NCBI GenBank assembly: GCA_016199325.1
Contig: JACQGW010000118.1
Coordinates: 1-18,259, forward strand
DNA from: Chloroflexota bacterium
GTDB taxonomy: Bacteria > Chloroflexota > Dehalococcoidia > JACQGW01
Length of the DNA: 18,259 nt
Reading direction: 5' to 3'
The position numbers and the translations under genes were made by a program. The notes below the pieces were generated by a model that was not told the origin of the DNA, ran no database searches, and saw only the letters and a list, made by a program, of their open reading frames with translations. Positions 1 to 6,909 of this stretch are shown in pieces. Positions within the stretch are counted from its first letter, which is position 1, and each line of letters opens with the position of its first letter.

Positions 1-69
1 CTGAGCCGCAGCGAAGCATCTCCCCGGACTGAACCGGAGGCGCCGGGGAGATGCTTCGCTGCGGCTCAG
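1..69. repeat. Palindromic repeat element, copy 1
   Basis: A perfect inverted repeat: arms 1-27 and 43-69 with a 15-base loop. The outer arm begins CTGAGCCGCAGCGAAGCATC. The same arms occur at 8584-8666. The element is followed by CATGACAATGC, as in copy 2, so the palindrome probably continues to the left of the window. It is read in frame by the gene covering this region. A partial right-arm copy lies at 130-150. Confidence 0.85.
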
Positions 70-867
70 CATGACAATGCAGGGAGCTCGCCCAGCACTC
101 ATCACTCATCACTCATCACTCATCACTCGTTCGCTGCGGCTCAGCATGACGATGCAAAGAGTTCACCCATCACCCATCACCCATTACTCATCACCCATCA
201 CTCCTTCGTCATCGTGGGCGGTTTCGTCGCCCTCGTGGTGCTGGAGAGCGTCTGGACCGTCTCTGGCCTGCTGCCAACCCACTACTACGCGTTGCTTCCC
301 TGGGTGTTCGTGGTCGCCGCCGAGGGGTGGATCGGCGCCGCGCGGGCGGTGCGCGCTCGGTTGCGTGGCCGGTCGGGTGTCGGCGCACGACTGGCGGCTC
401 TGGCTGCCGCTCTCGGCGCGGGCGCCGTTCTTACCGCCACGTTCGCCGGCTTCCTGGCCGTCGACCTCCAGTACCACCGGCTGCTCGGCACGACCGGCGG
501 CTACTTCACCCACTCGGACGCCATCTACCGACTGGCCGACTATCTGGATCGGAACGGCGTCGGCCAGCCGGTCGCGATGGATTGGGGGATCGCGCGAAAC
601 GTGCAGATCCTTACCCAGGGGAGAGTGAATCCGGTCGAGGTCTTTCTCTACGCGGCCGAGCCGCCCCCGCTCTTCGACGACCTGCTCTACAAGCAGATCG
701 TCGTGCCCGGCACGGTCTTCATCTTCCACCCTGACGATTCGACGATCTACCGGCGCCGCCCTCGCTTTCAGTACTGGCTGGACCGGCTCCAGAAACAGGC
801 GGTGCTCCAACAGGAGATCCTCCAGCGAAACGGCAAGGTCCTGTTCCAGGTCTACGCCGTGCCATGA
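1..867 (+). CDS. GT39/ArnT-like membrane glycosyltransferase, C-terminal part (5' end outside window)
   Basis: The frame is open from the first base to the TGA at 865-867, so this is read as the 3' part of a longer gene. From about position 205 the protein has hydrophobic segments (GGFVALVVLESVWTVSGLL; one around THYYALLPW; one around GAGAVLTATFAGFLAVDL) and then a soluble tail of about 130 residues. The THYYALLPW motif between membrane helices resembles the last helices of polyisoprenyl-phosphate-dependent glycosyltransferases (GT39/ArnT-like), which transfer sugars outside the membrane. This is an inference, because the catalytic N-terminal loops are not in the window. The first 68 codons read through a palindromic repeat and a 75-bp tandem repeat, giving two 25-residue repeats that begin FAAAQHD. 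If the repeats had broken the gene, an internal start would be needed; GTG 211 or nearby could serve, but no convincing ribosome binding site is seen. The gene overlaps the next one by 4 bases (ATGA). Confidence 0.55.
   Translation: MSRSEASPRTEPEAPGRCFAAAQHDNAGSSPSTHHSSLITHHSFAAAQHDDAKSSPITHHPLLITHHSFVIVGGFVALVVLESVWTVSGLLPTHYYALLPWVFVVAAEGWIGAARAVRARLRGRSGVGARLAALAAALGAGAVLTATFAGFLAVDLQYHRLLGTTGGYFTHSDAIYRLADYLDRNGVGQPVAMDWGIARNVQILTQGRVNPVEVFLYAAEPPPLFDDLLYKQIVVPGTVFIFHPDDSTIYRRRPRFQYWLDRLQKQAVLQQEILQRNGKVLFQVYAVP
55..204 (+). repeat. Tandem duplication of a 75-bp composite unit containing heptad arrays
   Basis: Units 55-129 and 130-204 both begin TTCGCTGCGGCTCAGCATGA (the tail of the palindromic element) and end in a run of 7-base units. 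Unit 1 carries four ATCACTC copies (101-128). Unit 2 carries CACCCAT-type copies (164-204). The 75-bp period equals 25 codons, so the duplication keeps the reading frame and encodes two similar 25-residue repeats. A third TTCG at 205 marks the return to host-gene sequence. Confidence 0.85.
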
Positions 868-2225
868 CCTGGTTGGTGCTCGCCGGCCAGATCGGGACAC
901 TGGCCATCGCCTATACGTCGCCGACCCCGGCGGTGACCGTCGCGGCTGCGCTGGCCTTCATTGGGCTGGCTGCCGCTCGGCTGGATCTGGCGCTCGCCAT
1001 CGCGCTGGCGGCGGCTCCCTTTTACCTGCCCAACGAATCGAATCCGCTGCCGCCGCGGTCCTTCGGATTTGACGGCCGGTCATTGGCGCTGGTAGAATGC
1101 GCCATCCTGGCCTGCACCGCTGCCTGGATGCCGGGCGTCCTCCGGAGAGCCTGGCGCGATTGGCGTGCAGGCAGCGGTGGCTGGGCAGCGGCGGCCGACC
1201 TGGCACGGCGAGCGGTCGAGGGGTTGTCTCCGGCGGTGGTGGCGTTTGCCGTGGTGGCCACGGCGTCGCTCGTTTTCCCGCTCCATCTGACGTACGCCCT
1301 TCGGGAATACCGAACGGTCGTTTTCGAGCCGCTGCTGTTCTATGCGATGCTGCCGGCGGCCTTTCGGGGGCGACCGATGCGCCTGGGGGCTGCGTACGTC
1401 GGCATCGGGGCTGGGGTGGGGCTCGTCGTGCTGGCGCATTACGGCCTCGTCGGCACCGTCGAGTCGACGGGAGGGGTAGGGCGCGCGCTGGCCATCTACC
1501 ATTCGCCCAACGCGCTGGCGCTCTTTCTGGAGCGCCCGCTGACGATCGCGGCCGTGCTCGGCCTGGCCGGCGCAGGGCGGCGGCGGCTCGTCTGGCTGGC
1601 CGGTGCCGGCGTCATGGCGCTGGTGCTCGTCCTGACGTACTCGCGCGGTGCCTGGCTTGCCGTGACTGCTGGCTTGTTACTTGCTCTAGTCGTGGCAAGC
1701 CGGCATCGGATTCCGGCAGCCGCGGCGGTCCTGGCTGCCGGAATCGTCGGCTTGCTTGCCGGGGGACGCGTCGACCGGCTGGGAGACATTGGGACGGCGG
1801 GCCGCCGGGTGGAGGTCTGGCTCTCGGCATTGGCGATGGTGCGGGATCATCCGCTCACCGGCGTCGGGCTGGACAATTTCCTATACTATTATCGTGACGG
1901 CGGCTATCTCCGGCCGGCCGCCGCCGTCGAGCCGAACATCTCGCACCCCCACAACCTGATCCTGGACTGGTGGCTGCGGCTCGGGGTGCTGGGGCCGGTC
2001 GTGTTCGGTTGGCTGGTGGCTACCTTTTTCCGGGATGGTTTCCGGGTCTGGCGGGGCGGTCCCACGGCAGACCAGCGGGCGCTGGCGCTGGCGGTGATGG
2101 CCGCCATGGTTACCGGGCTCGTTCACGGACTCGTCGACAACAGCTTTTTCCTGGTCGATCTGGCGCTGAGCTTCTGGGTGCTGTACAGTCTGATTCGCCT
2201 GCTCGACCATGAGCGAACTGCGTGA
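864..2225 (+). CDS. O-antigen ligase / Wzy polymerase family membrane protein
   Basis: A 453-residue protein with about ten to twelve hydrophobic segments across its length. It has the family signatures TYSRGAWLAV in a membrane helix (around residue 255), the periplasmic-loop motif DHPLTGVGLDNF (around 330) and HPHNLILDWWLRLGVLG (around 365), typical of Wzy_C/WaaL proteins. These use undecaprenyl-linked glycans, either polymerising them or ligating them to an acceptor, on the outer face of the cytoplasmic membrane. Which of the two this protein does cannot be told from sequence. The start ATG 864 overlaps the upstream stop (ATGA), and its stop (2223-2225) overlaps the ribosome binding site of the next gene, so co-translation is likely. 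A related protein lies two genes downstream (3187-4698). This copy has no repeat insertion and serves as an internal comparison for that one. Confidence 0.88.
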   Translation: MTWLVLAGQIGTLAIAYTSPTPAVTVAAALAFIGLAAARLDLALAIALAAAPFYLPNESNPLPPRSFGFDGRSLALVECAILACTAAWMPGVLRRAWRDWRAGSGGWAAAADLARRAVEGLSPAVVAFAVVATASLVFPLHLTYALREYRTVVFEPLLFYAMLPAAFRGRPMRLGAAYVGIGAGVGLVVLAHYGLVGTVESTGGVGRALAIYHSPNALALFLERPLTIAAVLGLAGAGRRRLVWLAGAGVMALVLVLTYSRGAWLAVTAGLLLALVVASRHRIPAAAAVLAAGIVGLLAGGRVDRLGDIGTAGRRVEVWLSALAMVRDHPLTGVGLDNFLYYYRDGGYLRPAAAVEPNISHPHNLILDWWLRLGVLGPVVFGWLVATFFRDGFRVWRGGPTADQRALALAVMAAMVTGLVHGLVDNSFFLVDLALSFWVLYSLIRLLDHERTA

Positions 2226-2236
2226 GGAGAGAATTG

Positions 2237-3190
2237 ATGCGCATTCTGGTCGCCGGTGCCGCAGGCTTCATCGGCTCCCACCTGTGCGACGCTCTGCTCG
2301 AAGACGGCCATATCGTCGTTGGGGTGGACAACTTCATCACCGGCCATTGGCGGAATCTGGAGCGATTGAACGGGCGGCCGGGCTTCACGTTCGTCGAGCA
2401 CGACATCATCCGGCCGCTCGCCGGCGTCGAGCCACAGGCGATCTTCCATCTGGCCAGTCCGGCCAGCCCGGTGGGCTACGGCCGGCATCCTATCGAGACG
2501 CTGCTGACGAACGCCGAAGGCACCCGCCACTTGCTCGACCTGGCAGTGCGCTCCAACGCGCGCTTCCTGCTTGCCTCGACGTCGGAGGCGTACGGCGATC
2601 CCTTGATTCACCCACAGCCCGAAACCTACTGGGGCCACGTCAATCCCGTCGGGCCGAGGGCCTGCTACGACGAAGCCAAGCGCTACGCCGAAGCGCTCAC
2701 CGTCAACTACGGCTGGACGTACGGGCTGGACGTCCGCGTCATTCGCATTTTCAACACGTATGGCCCATTCAACGACCCCGACGACGGCCGCATCATTCCG
2801 AACTTCATCTCCCAGGCGCTGCGCGGCGAGCCGCTGACCGTCTACGGCGACGGCCGCCAGACCCGGTCCTACTGCTACGTGTCCGATCTCGTCCGCGGCA
2901 TCCAGGCTGCGATGTTCACCGCCGGCACCACCGGCGAGCTCTTCAACCTCGGCAATCCCGAAGAGTATTCGGCGATTGAGATCGCCGAGGCGGTCAAACG
3001 CTTGGCCGGCTCGTGCTCGCCGATCATGCACTGTCCGCCCCGCCCGGAAGAGATCGCTCGCCGCCGGCCCAACATCGACAAGGCACGCGAGCGGCTGGGC
3101 TGGACTCCCGCCGTCGGATTGGAAGAAGGGCTTCGAGAGACCATCGCCTGGTACGTTTCGATCGGCGTCTCATCCGGAACCGCCCGTTGA
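2237..3190 (+). CDS. UDP-glucuronate decarboxylase-like NAD-dependent epimerase/dehydratase (extended SDR)
   Basis: A 317-residue extended short-chain dehydrogenase. It has an N-terminal Rossmann glycine motif (VAGAAGFIGSH), the acidic residue of the NAD pocket (GVDNFITG), HLASPASPVGY, the STSEAYGDP segment, and the catalytic YxxxK as YDEAK (preceded by VNPVGPRAC). The later run RIFNTYGPFNDPDDGRIIPN and YGDGRQTRSY match UDP-glucuronate decarboxylases (UXS), which make UDP-xylose from UDP-glucuronate. A dTDP-glucose dehydratase-like or epimerase role is the alternative. ATG 2237 is chosen because GAGGAG lies 7 bases upstream (2224-2229) and the protein then begins directly with MRILVAGAAGF; GTG 2222 would add five residues without support. 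It would supply a nucleotide sugar to the surrounding glycosyltransferases. Confidence 0.88.
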   Translation: MRILVAGAAGFIGSHLCDALLEDGHIVVGVDNFITGHWRNLERLNGRPGFTFVEHDIIRPLAGVEPQAIFHLASPASPVGYGRHPIETLLTNAEGTRHLLDLAVRSNARFLLASTSEAYGDPLIHPQPETYWGHVNPVGPRACYDEAKRYAEALTVNYGWTYGLDVRVIRIFNTYGPFNDPDDGRIIPNFISQALRGEPLTVYGDGRQTRSYCYVSDLVRGIQAAMFTAGTTGELFNLGNPEEYSAIEIAEAVKRLAGSCSPIMHCPPRPEEIARRRPNIDKARERLGWTPAVGLEEGLRETIAWYVSIGVSSGTAR

Positions 3191-4698
3191 CCGTCCGCTC
3201 GTCTCTAGCCACGACGGGCCTCACGTCCGTCGCGGTTCCCCGCGGCTGGTGGCTCCTGGCGCTCGCCCTGGTCGGTATTGCCGCGGCGCTGGCGCTGCTA
3301 CCGCTCTCCTGGGCCATCGCTCTTGCGGCCGGCGGCCTCGGGCTTGGCGCCATCCTCATCCGTCCGGTGGTCGGACTTGCGCTGCTGGCGCTGGCCGTTC
3401 CGTTTGGCTACGTCCAGACCGTCTCCGTCGCAGGCGCCCAGGTCAGTGGCGTCGAAGCCGTCCTGGCAATGCTCGTGCTCGCGTGGGGAGCTGGAGCAGC
3501 GGCCCGCCGGCAGGCGGCCCTGCGGCCGCTCGGGCTCGTCGTGGCGGCTCTGCTGTTCGTGCTGCTGGCGGCGCTCTCGGTCCGGGACGCCACCACGTTG
3601 GCACCGGCGCTCAAAGAGACGGTCAAGTGGCTGGAGTTCGCGCTGGCCCTCGGGCTGTCCGGCAGCCTGGTCCGCACGCCGCGGGACGCCGCCATCGTCC
3701 TCATCGCGGCGGCCATCGCCGGCGCCCTGGCCGCCCTCCCCGGCTGGTACCAGTTCCTCTTTCGTGTCGGTCCGCCCAGCTACCTGATCGGCGACCGCTT
3801 CCTGCGCGCCTACGGAACGTTCGGCCAGCCCAATCCGTTCGCCGGCTACCTCAGCATCGTCCTGATGCCGGCGCTGGCGGTCGCGGCTTCTGGTTTCTGG
3901 TTTCTGGTTTCTGGTTGGGGCGTCGGTAACCAGAAACCAGAAACCAGAAACCAGAAACCCGCCCTATTCTCGCTCTCGGCGCTGTGCGTCGTCGTCGGCG
4001 CTGCCATTCTCATGTCGTTTTCGCGGGGTGCCTGGCTGGGGCTGGTCGTGGCGGGGGCTGTCGGCCTGGCGCTCCTGCACCGGCAGGGTGTTGGCATTCT
4101 CCTTGTCGGGGTCGGGCTGCTGGCGGCGCTCGGTCTGGCCGGCAGCCTCGACCTGCTGCCGGACGCCGTCGCCCAGCGACTTGGCTCGGTCGCCGAGAGC
4201 ATTCGCGTGTTCGACGCGCGGGAGATCGAGCCGACGTCGGAGAACTGGGCGTCGGTCGAGCGGATGGCAAACTGGCAGGCGGCCTGGGCGATGTTCCAGG
4301 GCTCGCCGCTGACCGGCATCGGGTTCGGCAACTTCAGCGCCGTCTATCAGGACTACGCCTTGCCGGCCTGGCGGCAGTTTCCGGCCCCCCACGCCCACAA
4401 CTACTACTTGAACCTGCTGGCCGAGACCGGCGCCATCGGCCTCGCCGGCTATGCCGGTCTGATGGCGGCGACGCTGGTCTGGGTGATTGCGGTCTGGCGG
4501 CGGTGCGCCCGTCGTGATGCCACAGTCTGTGTGGCCGGTCTGTCGGTGAGTAGCCGGACGATGGCCGCGGCGGTCGTCGCCATCGTCGTCTACGTTTGGA
4601 CACACAGCCTGTTCGACGATCTCTTCGTCCACGGGATCGCCGTGCAGGTGGCGCTCAGTCTTGGTATACTCGCGCCGCTGGCCGTTGAACAGCAGTGA
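3187..4698 (+). CDS. Second O-antigen ligase / Wzy family membrane protein, with in-frame heptad-repeat insertion
   Basis: A multi-pass protein of about 503 residues. Family motifs are ILMSFSRGAWLGLVV, the loop GSPLTGIGFGNFSAVYQDY and the HAHNYYLNLLAETGAIGL signature near the C-terminus (Wzy_C). The start is uncertain. TTG 3187 overlaps the upstream TGA (TTGA) and begins the protein just before its first hydrophobic stretch. No ATG or GTG lies nearby in this frame and there is no strong ribosome binding site. Around residues 234-257 a 69-base hairpin of heptad repeats (3888-3956) is read in frame as a Phe/Trp/Val-rich then Asn/Gln/Lys/Arg-rich peptide, in the linker before the SRGAW helix. 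The paralogue at 864-2225 lacks it. The role is lipid-linked glycan polymerisation or transfer; having two such proteins in one operon may mean one polymerase and one ligase. Confidence 0.85.
   Translation: MTVRSSLATTGLTSVAVPRGWWLLALALVGIAAALALLPLSWAIALAAGGLGLGAILIRPVVGLALLALAVPFGYVQTVSVAGAQVSGVEAVLAMLVLAWGAGAAARRQAALRPLGLVVAALLFVLLAALSVRDATTLAPALKETVKWLEFALALGLSGSLVRTPRDAAIVLIAAAIAGALAALPGWYQFLFRVGPPSYLIGDRFLRAYGTFGQPNPFAGYLSIVLMPALAVAASGFWFLVSGWGVGNQKPETRNQKPALFSLSALCVVVGAAILMSFSRGAWLGLVVAGAVGLALLHRQGVGILLVGVGLLAALGLAGSLDLLPDAVAQRLGSVAESIRVFDAREIEPTSENWASVERMANWQAAWAMFQGSPLTGIGFGNFSAVYQDYALPAWRQFPAPHAHNYYLNLLAETGAIGLAGYAGLMAATLVWVIAVWRRCARRDATVCVAGLSVSSRTMAAAVVAIVVYVWTHSLFDDLFVHGIAVQVALSLGILAPLAVEQQ
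3888..3956. repeat. Heptad-repeat hairpin inside a membrane-protein gene
   Basis: Four tandem TTCTGGT units (3888-3915), a 13-base loop (3916-3928) and four tandem ACCAGAA units (3929-3956) form a perfect 28-bp inverted repeat made of 7-base repeats. The block is 69 bases (23 codons) and keeps the frame open. The flanking host sequences around GGCGCTG on both sides show weak similarity (19 of 32 aligned bases), too low to prove a flank duplication. Confidence 0.95.
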
Positions 4699-5810
4699 AA
4701 GGAATGCGACACCGGATGGCAAAGCTCCTTGGGAAGCCCTCGACAAGCACCCTCGACCTCCCGGTCACGGCTGCGGTCGCGGGCGACGACATGGCAGAAT
4801 CCGATCTCTCCCTTCGGCGGCGCTTCTTCAACATCCAGACATTCGTCTCGTTTGGCATCGCCTTCGCCATCCTGTACTTCTTCCTGACCCGCGTCGACGT
4901 CGATCTGGCAGCAACGGTGGCCCGCATCCGCCAGGCGAACGTCGGGCTCCTCCTCGTCGCCTTCCTGACGTATTACCTGACCTTCGTCCTCCGGGGGCTG
5001 CGCTGGCGCCTCCTGCTCGGCAACGTCGGCTTCAGCGCGTCCAACGGCGTCCAGATCCCGAGCGTGCCGGGCCTCGCCCGGATGATCTACCTCTCCTGGT
5101 TCGCCAATTGCGTCGTCCCCGCCAAGCTGGGCGACGCCTATCGAGGTTACCTGCTCAAGCGGCGGGCGGGCGTCAGCTTCTCGACGACGATGGGCACGGT
5201 CCTGGCTGAGCGCATCATCGACATGACCGTCCTCTTCGGGCTGCTGATCCTGTCGGCGTTGAGCACCTTTGGCGGCCAGGACTCGACGACGGCAACGGCG
5301 GTTCTCCGTGGCGGCCTCGCCGTCGTCATCCTCATCGCCATCGGCCTGGTCATCATGCGGCGGCTCGGCCATCGGATCGAGGCACTCCTGCCCTGGCGGC
5401 TCCAGGCGATCTACCGCCGCTTCCAGGCCGGGACCCTCGGCAGCTTCCGCCAGTTGCCGTGGGTCGTCGCCCTGACGGTGCTCGTCTGGCTGACGGAGGC
5501 GGGGCGGATGTACTTCGTGACGCAGTCGCTCGGCATCGGGCTGGGTGTCGCCCTCATCCTCTTCGTTGCGCTGGCAAACTCGTTCCTGACCGCTGTTCCG
5601 TTCACCCCCGGCGGGCTCGGGCTGGTCGAGGCCGGCGTCATCGGCCTGTTGATGATCGCCCTGCCGAAGCAGGACGCCGCCTCGATCGCGCTCCTTGACC
5701 GCACGATCAGCTACTGGAGCCTGGTGGCGTTCGGTCTGCTCGTCTATCTCCTGACGGAGGTCTACCACGTCACCAACGGCCGGCGCTCGAAGGCTGCGCA
5801 TCGGAATTGA
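4695..5810 (+). CDS. UPF0104 / lysylphosphatidylglycerol synthase TM-family membrane protein
   Basis: A 371-residue protein with about seven to eight membrane helices. After a soluble N-terminal stretch of about 50 residues comes the first helix (TFVSFGIAFAILYFFL). The family-typical segments YYLTFVLRGLRWRLLL, LSWFANCVVPAKLGDAYRGY (a charged conserved loop) and FTPGGLGLVEAGVIGLL follow. Proteins with this domain include AglD/YbhN relatives and the membrane half of MprF; in glycan clusters they are often proposed to act on polyprenyl-linked sugars or in lipid translocation. There is no soluble MprF lysyl-transfer domain here, so amino-acyl transfer is not expected. GTG 4695 overlaps the previous stop (GTGA); ATG 4704, ATG 4716 and ATG 4791 are alternatives and the true N-terminus is unclear. 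No Wzx-type flippase is in the window, which makes this the only translocation candidate here (inference). Confidence 0.8.
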   Translation: MKGMRHRMAKLLGKPSTSTLDLPVTAAVAGDDMAESDLSLRRRFFNIQTFVSFGIAFAILYFFLTRVDVDLAATVARIRQANVGLLLVAFLTYYLTFVLRGLRWRLLLGNVGFSASNGVQIPSVPGLARMIYLSWFANCVVPAKLGDAYRGYLLKRRAGVSFSTTMGTVLAERIIDMTVLFGLLILSALSTFGGQDSTTATAVLRGGLAVVILIAIGLVIMRRLGHRIEALLPWRLQAIYRRFQAGTLGSFRQLPWVVALTVLVWLTEAGRMYFVTQSLGIGLGVALILFVALANSFLTAVPFTPGGLGLVEAGVIGLLMIALPKQDAASIALLDRTISYWSLVAFGLLVYLLTEVYHVTNGRRSKAAHRN

Positions 5811-5823
5811 CTACACCCCGGCG

Positions 5824-6909
5824 ATGGCCGAAGCGGCCGGGATCGGGCGGTTCACGCGGGGAATGGTCGCCGGCCTGGCCGCCGTCGCCGACGACCTCGA
5901 CTGCTGTCTGCTGACGGCTGCGCCGGGAAACCCGCCGCAGCCGTTACCGGATCGCTTTCGACTGCAGCGGCTGCCGTTGCCGCCGCGCGCGATGACCCTC
6001 ATCTGGCACCGCCTGCGCCTGCCGATCCCCGTCGAGGCGCTGGCCGGGCCGCTCGACGTCTTCCACTCGCCCAGCTTCGTTCTGCCCCCGGTCTGGCGGG
6101 CCGCACCCGTCGTCACCATCCACGACCTGAGCTTCCTCGTCGTCCCCGCCTGCGCCGACCCCCGCCTGGTGCGCTACCTGGAGTCGGCCGTGCCCAGCGC
6201 CGTCCGCCGTGCCCGCCTGATCCTGGCCGATTCTCAGCGCACGGCCGCCGACGTCGCCGAACGGCTCGGCGTTCCATCCGAGCGCATTCGGGTTGTGCCG
6301 GGCGGGGTGGACCGGCGCTTTCGCCGGGTGCGGGACGCCGCGGGGCTCGCGGCGGTGCGGCAGAAGTACCGGCTCGACCTCCCGTTCGTCCTCTCCGTCG
6401 GCACGCTGGAGCCGCGCAAGAACCTGATCCGCCTGATCGACGCGATCGAGCGCGTGCGGGCGAGCCACCGGCTGCCGCATCGGCTGGTCCTGGCCGGGCG
6501 GATCGGCTGGCTGGCGGACGATCTGCTGGCGCGCATTGCCGCCTCCGATGCCGTCGTTCGTCTGGACTTCGTCGCCGACGACGACCTGCCGGCGCTGATC
6601 ACCCTGGCCGACGCCGCCGCCATGCCCTCGCTCTACGAAGGCTTCGGCCTGCCCGTCCTCGAAGCGATGGCCTGCGGCTGCCCGGTCGTGTGCAGCAACG
6701 GGTCGTCGCTCCCCGAAGTCGCCGCCGACGCCGCCCGGCTCGTCGACCCGACGGACGTCGAGGCGATCGCCGACGGCCTGGCCGCGGTGCTGACCGATGC
6801 CACGCTGCGGAAACGGCTGGCAAGCGCCGGCCCTGCCCAGGCGGCCCGCTTCACCTGGGAGCAGACCGGCAAGCTCCTGCTGGCGGCCTATCGCGAGGCG
6901 TCCTCCTGA
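5824..6909 (+). CDS. GT4-family glycosyltransferase
   Basis: A GT-B glycosyltransferase of 361 residues from ATG 5824. Visible landmarks are the end of the N-terminal glycine-rich loop (AGIGRFTRGMV), VVTIHDLSFL, ILADSQRTAADVAERLGVPS, the start of the second domain (FVLSVGTLEPRKNL), and the donor-binding EGFGLPVLE (E-x7-E) followed by AMACGCPVVCSNGSSLPEV. This is the mannosyl/rhamnosyl-transferase type of the GT4 family; donor and acceptor are not predictable. From ATG 5824 the protein lacks the usual first beta strand. The in-frame bases just upstream (5794-5823) encode LRIGIDYTPA, the expected family N-terminus, with no ATG, GTG or TTG available. CTG 5794, overlapping the upstream gene, may be the real start. 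It overlaps the next gene by one base (TGATG). Confidence 0.9.
   Translation: MAEAAGIGRFTRGMVAGLAAVADDLDCCLLTAAPGNPPQPLPDRFRLQRLPLPPRAMTLIWHRLRLPIPVEALAGPLDVFHSPSFVLPPVWRAAPVVTIHDLSFLVVPACADPRLVRYLESAVPSAVRRARLILADSQRTAADVAERLGVPSERIRVVPGGVDRRFRRVRDAAGLAAVRQKYRLDLPFVLSVGTLEPRKNLIRLIDAIERVRASHRLPHRLVLAGRIGWLADDLLARIAASDAVVRLDFVADDDLPALITLADAAAMPSLYEGFGLPVLEAMACGCPVVCSNGSSLPEVAADAARLVDPTDVEAIADGLAAVLTDATLRKRLASAGPAQAARFTWEQTGKLLLAAYREASS

Noticed and set aside
2123..3031. Long open frames on the minus strand opposite the plus-strand genes
   Set aside because: They are shadows in GC-rich coding DNA: composition is Arg/Pro/Asp/His-biased and no protein motif is present, while the plus strand has clear families.
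4662..4670. TGGTATACT as a promoter for the UPF0104 gene
   Set aside because: It resembles an extended -10 box, but lies inside a coding gene of a tight operon and has no -35; overlap of the genes suggests a shared transcript.
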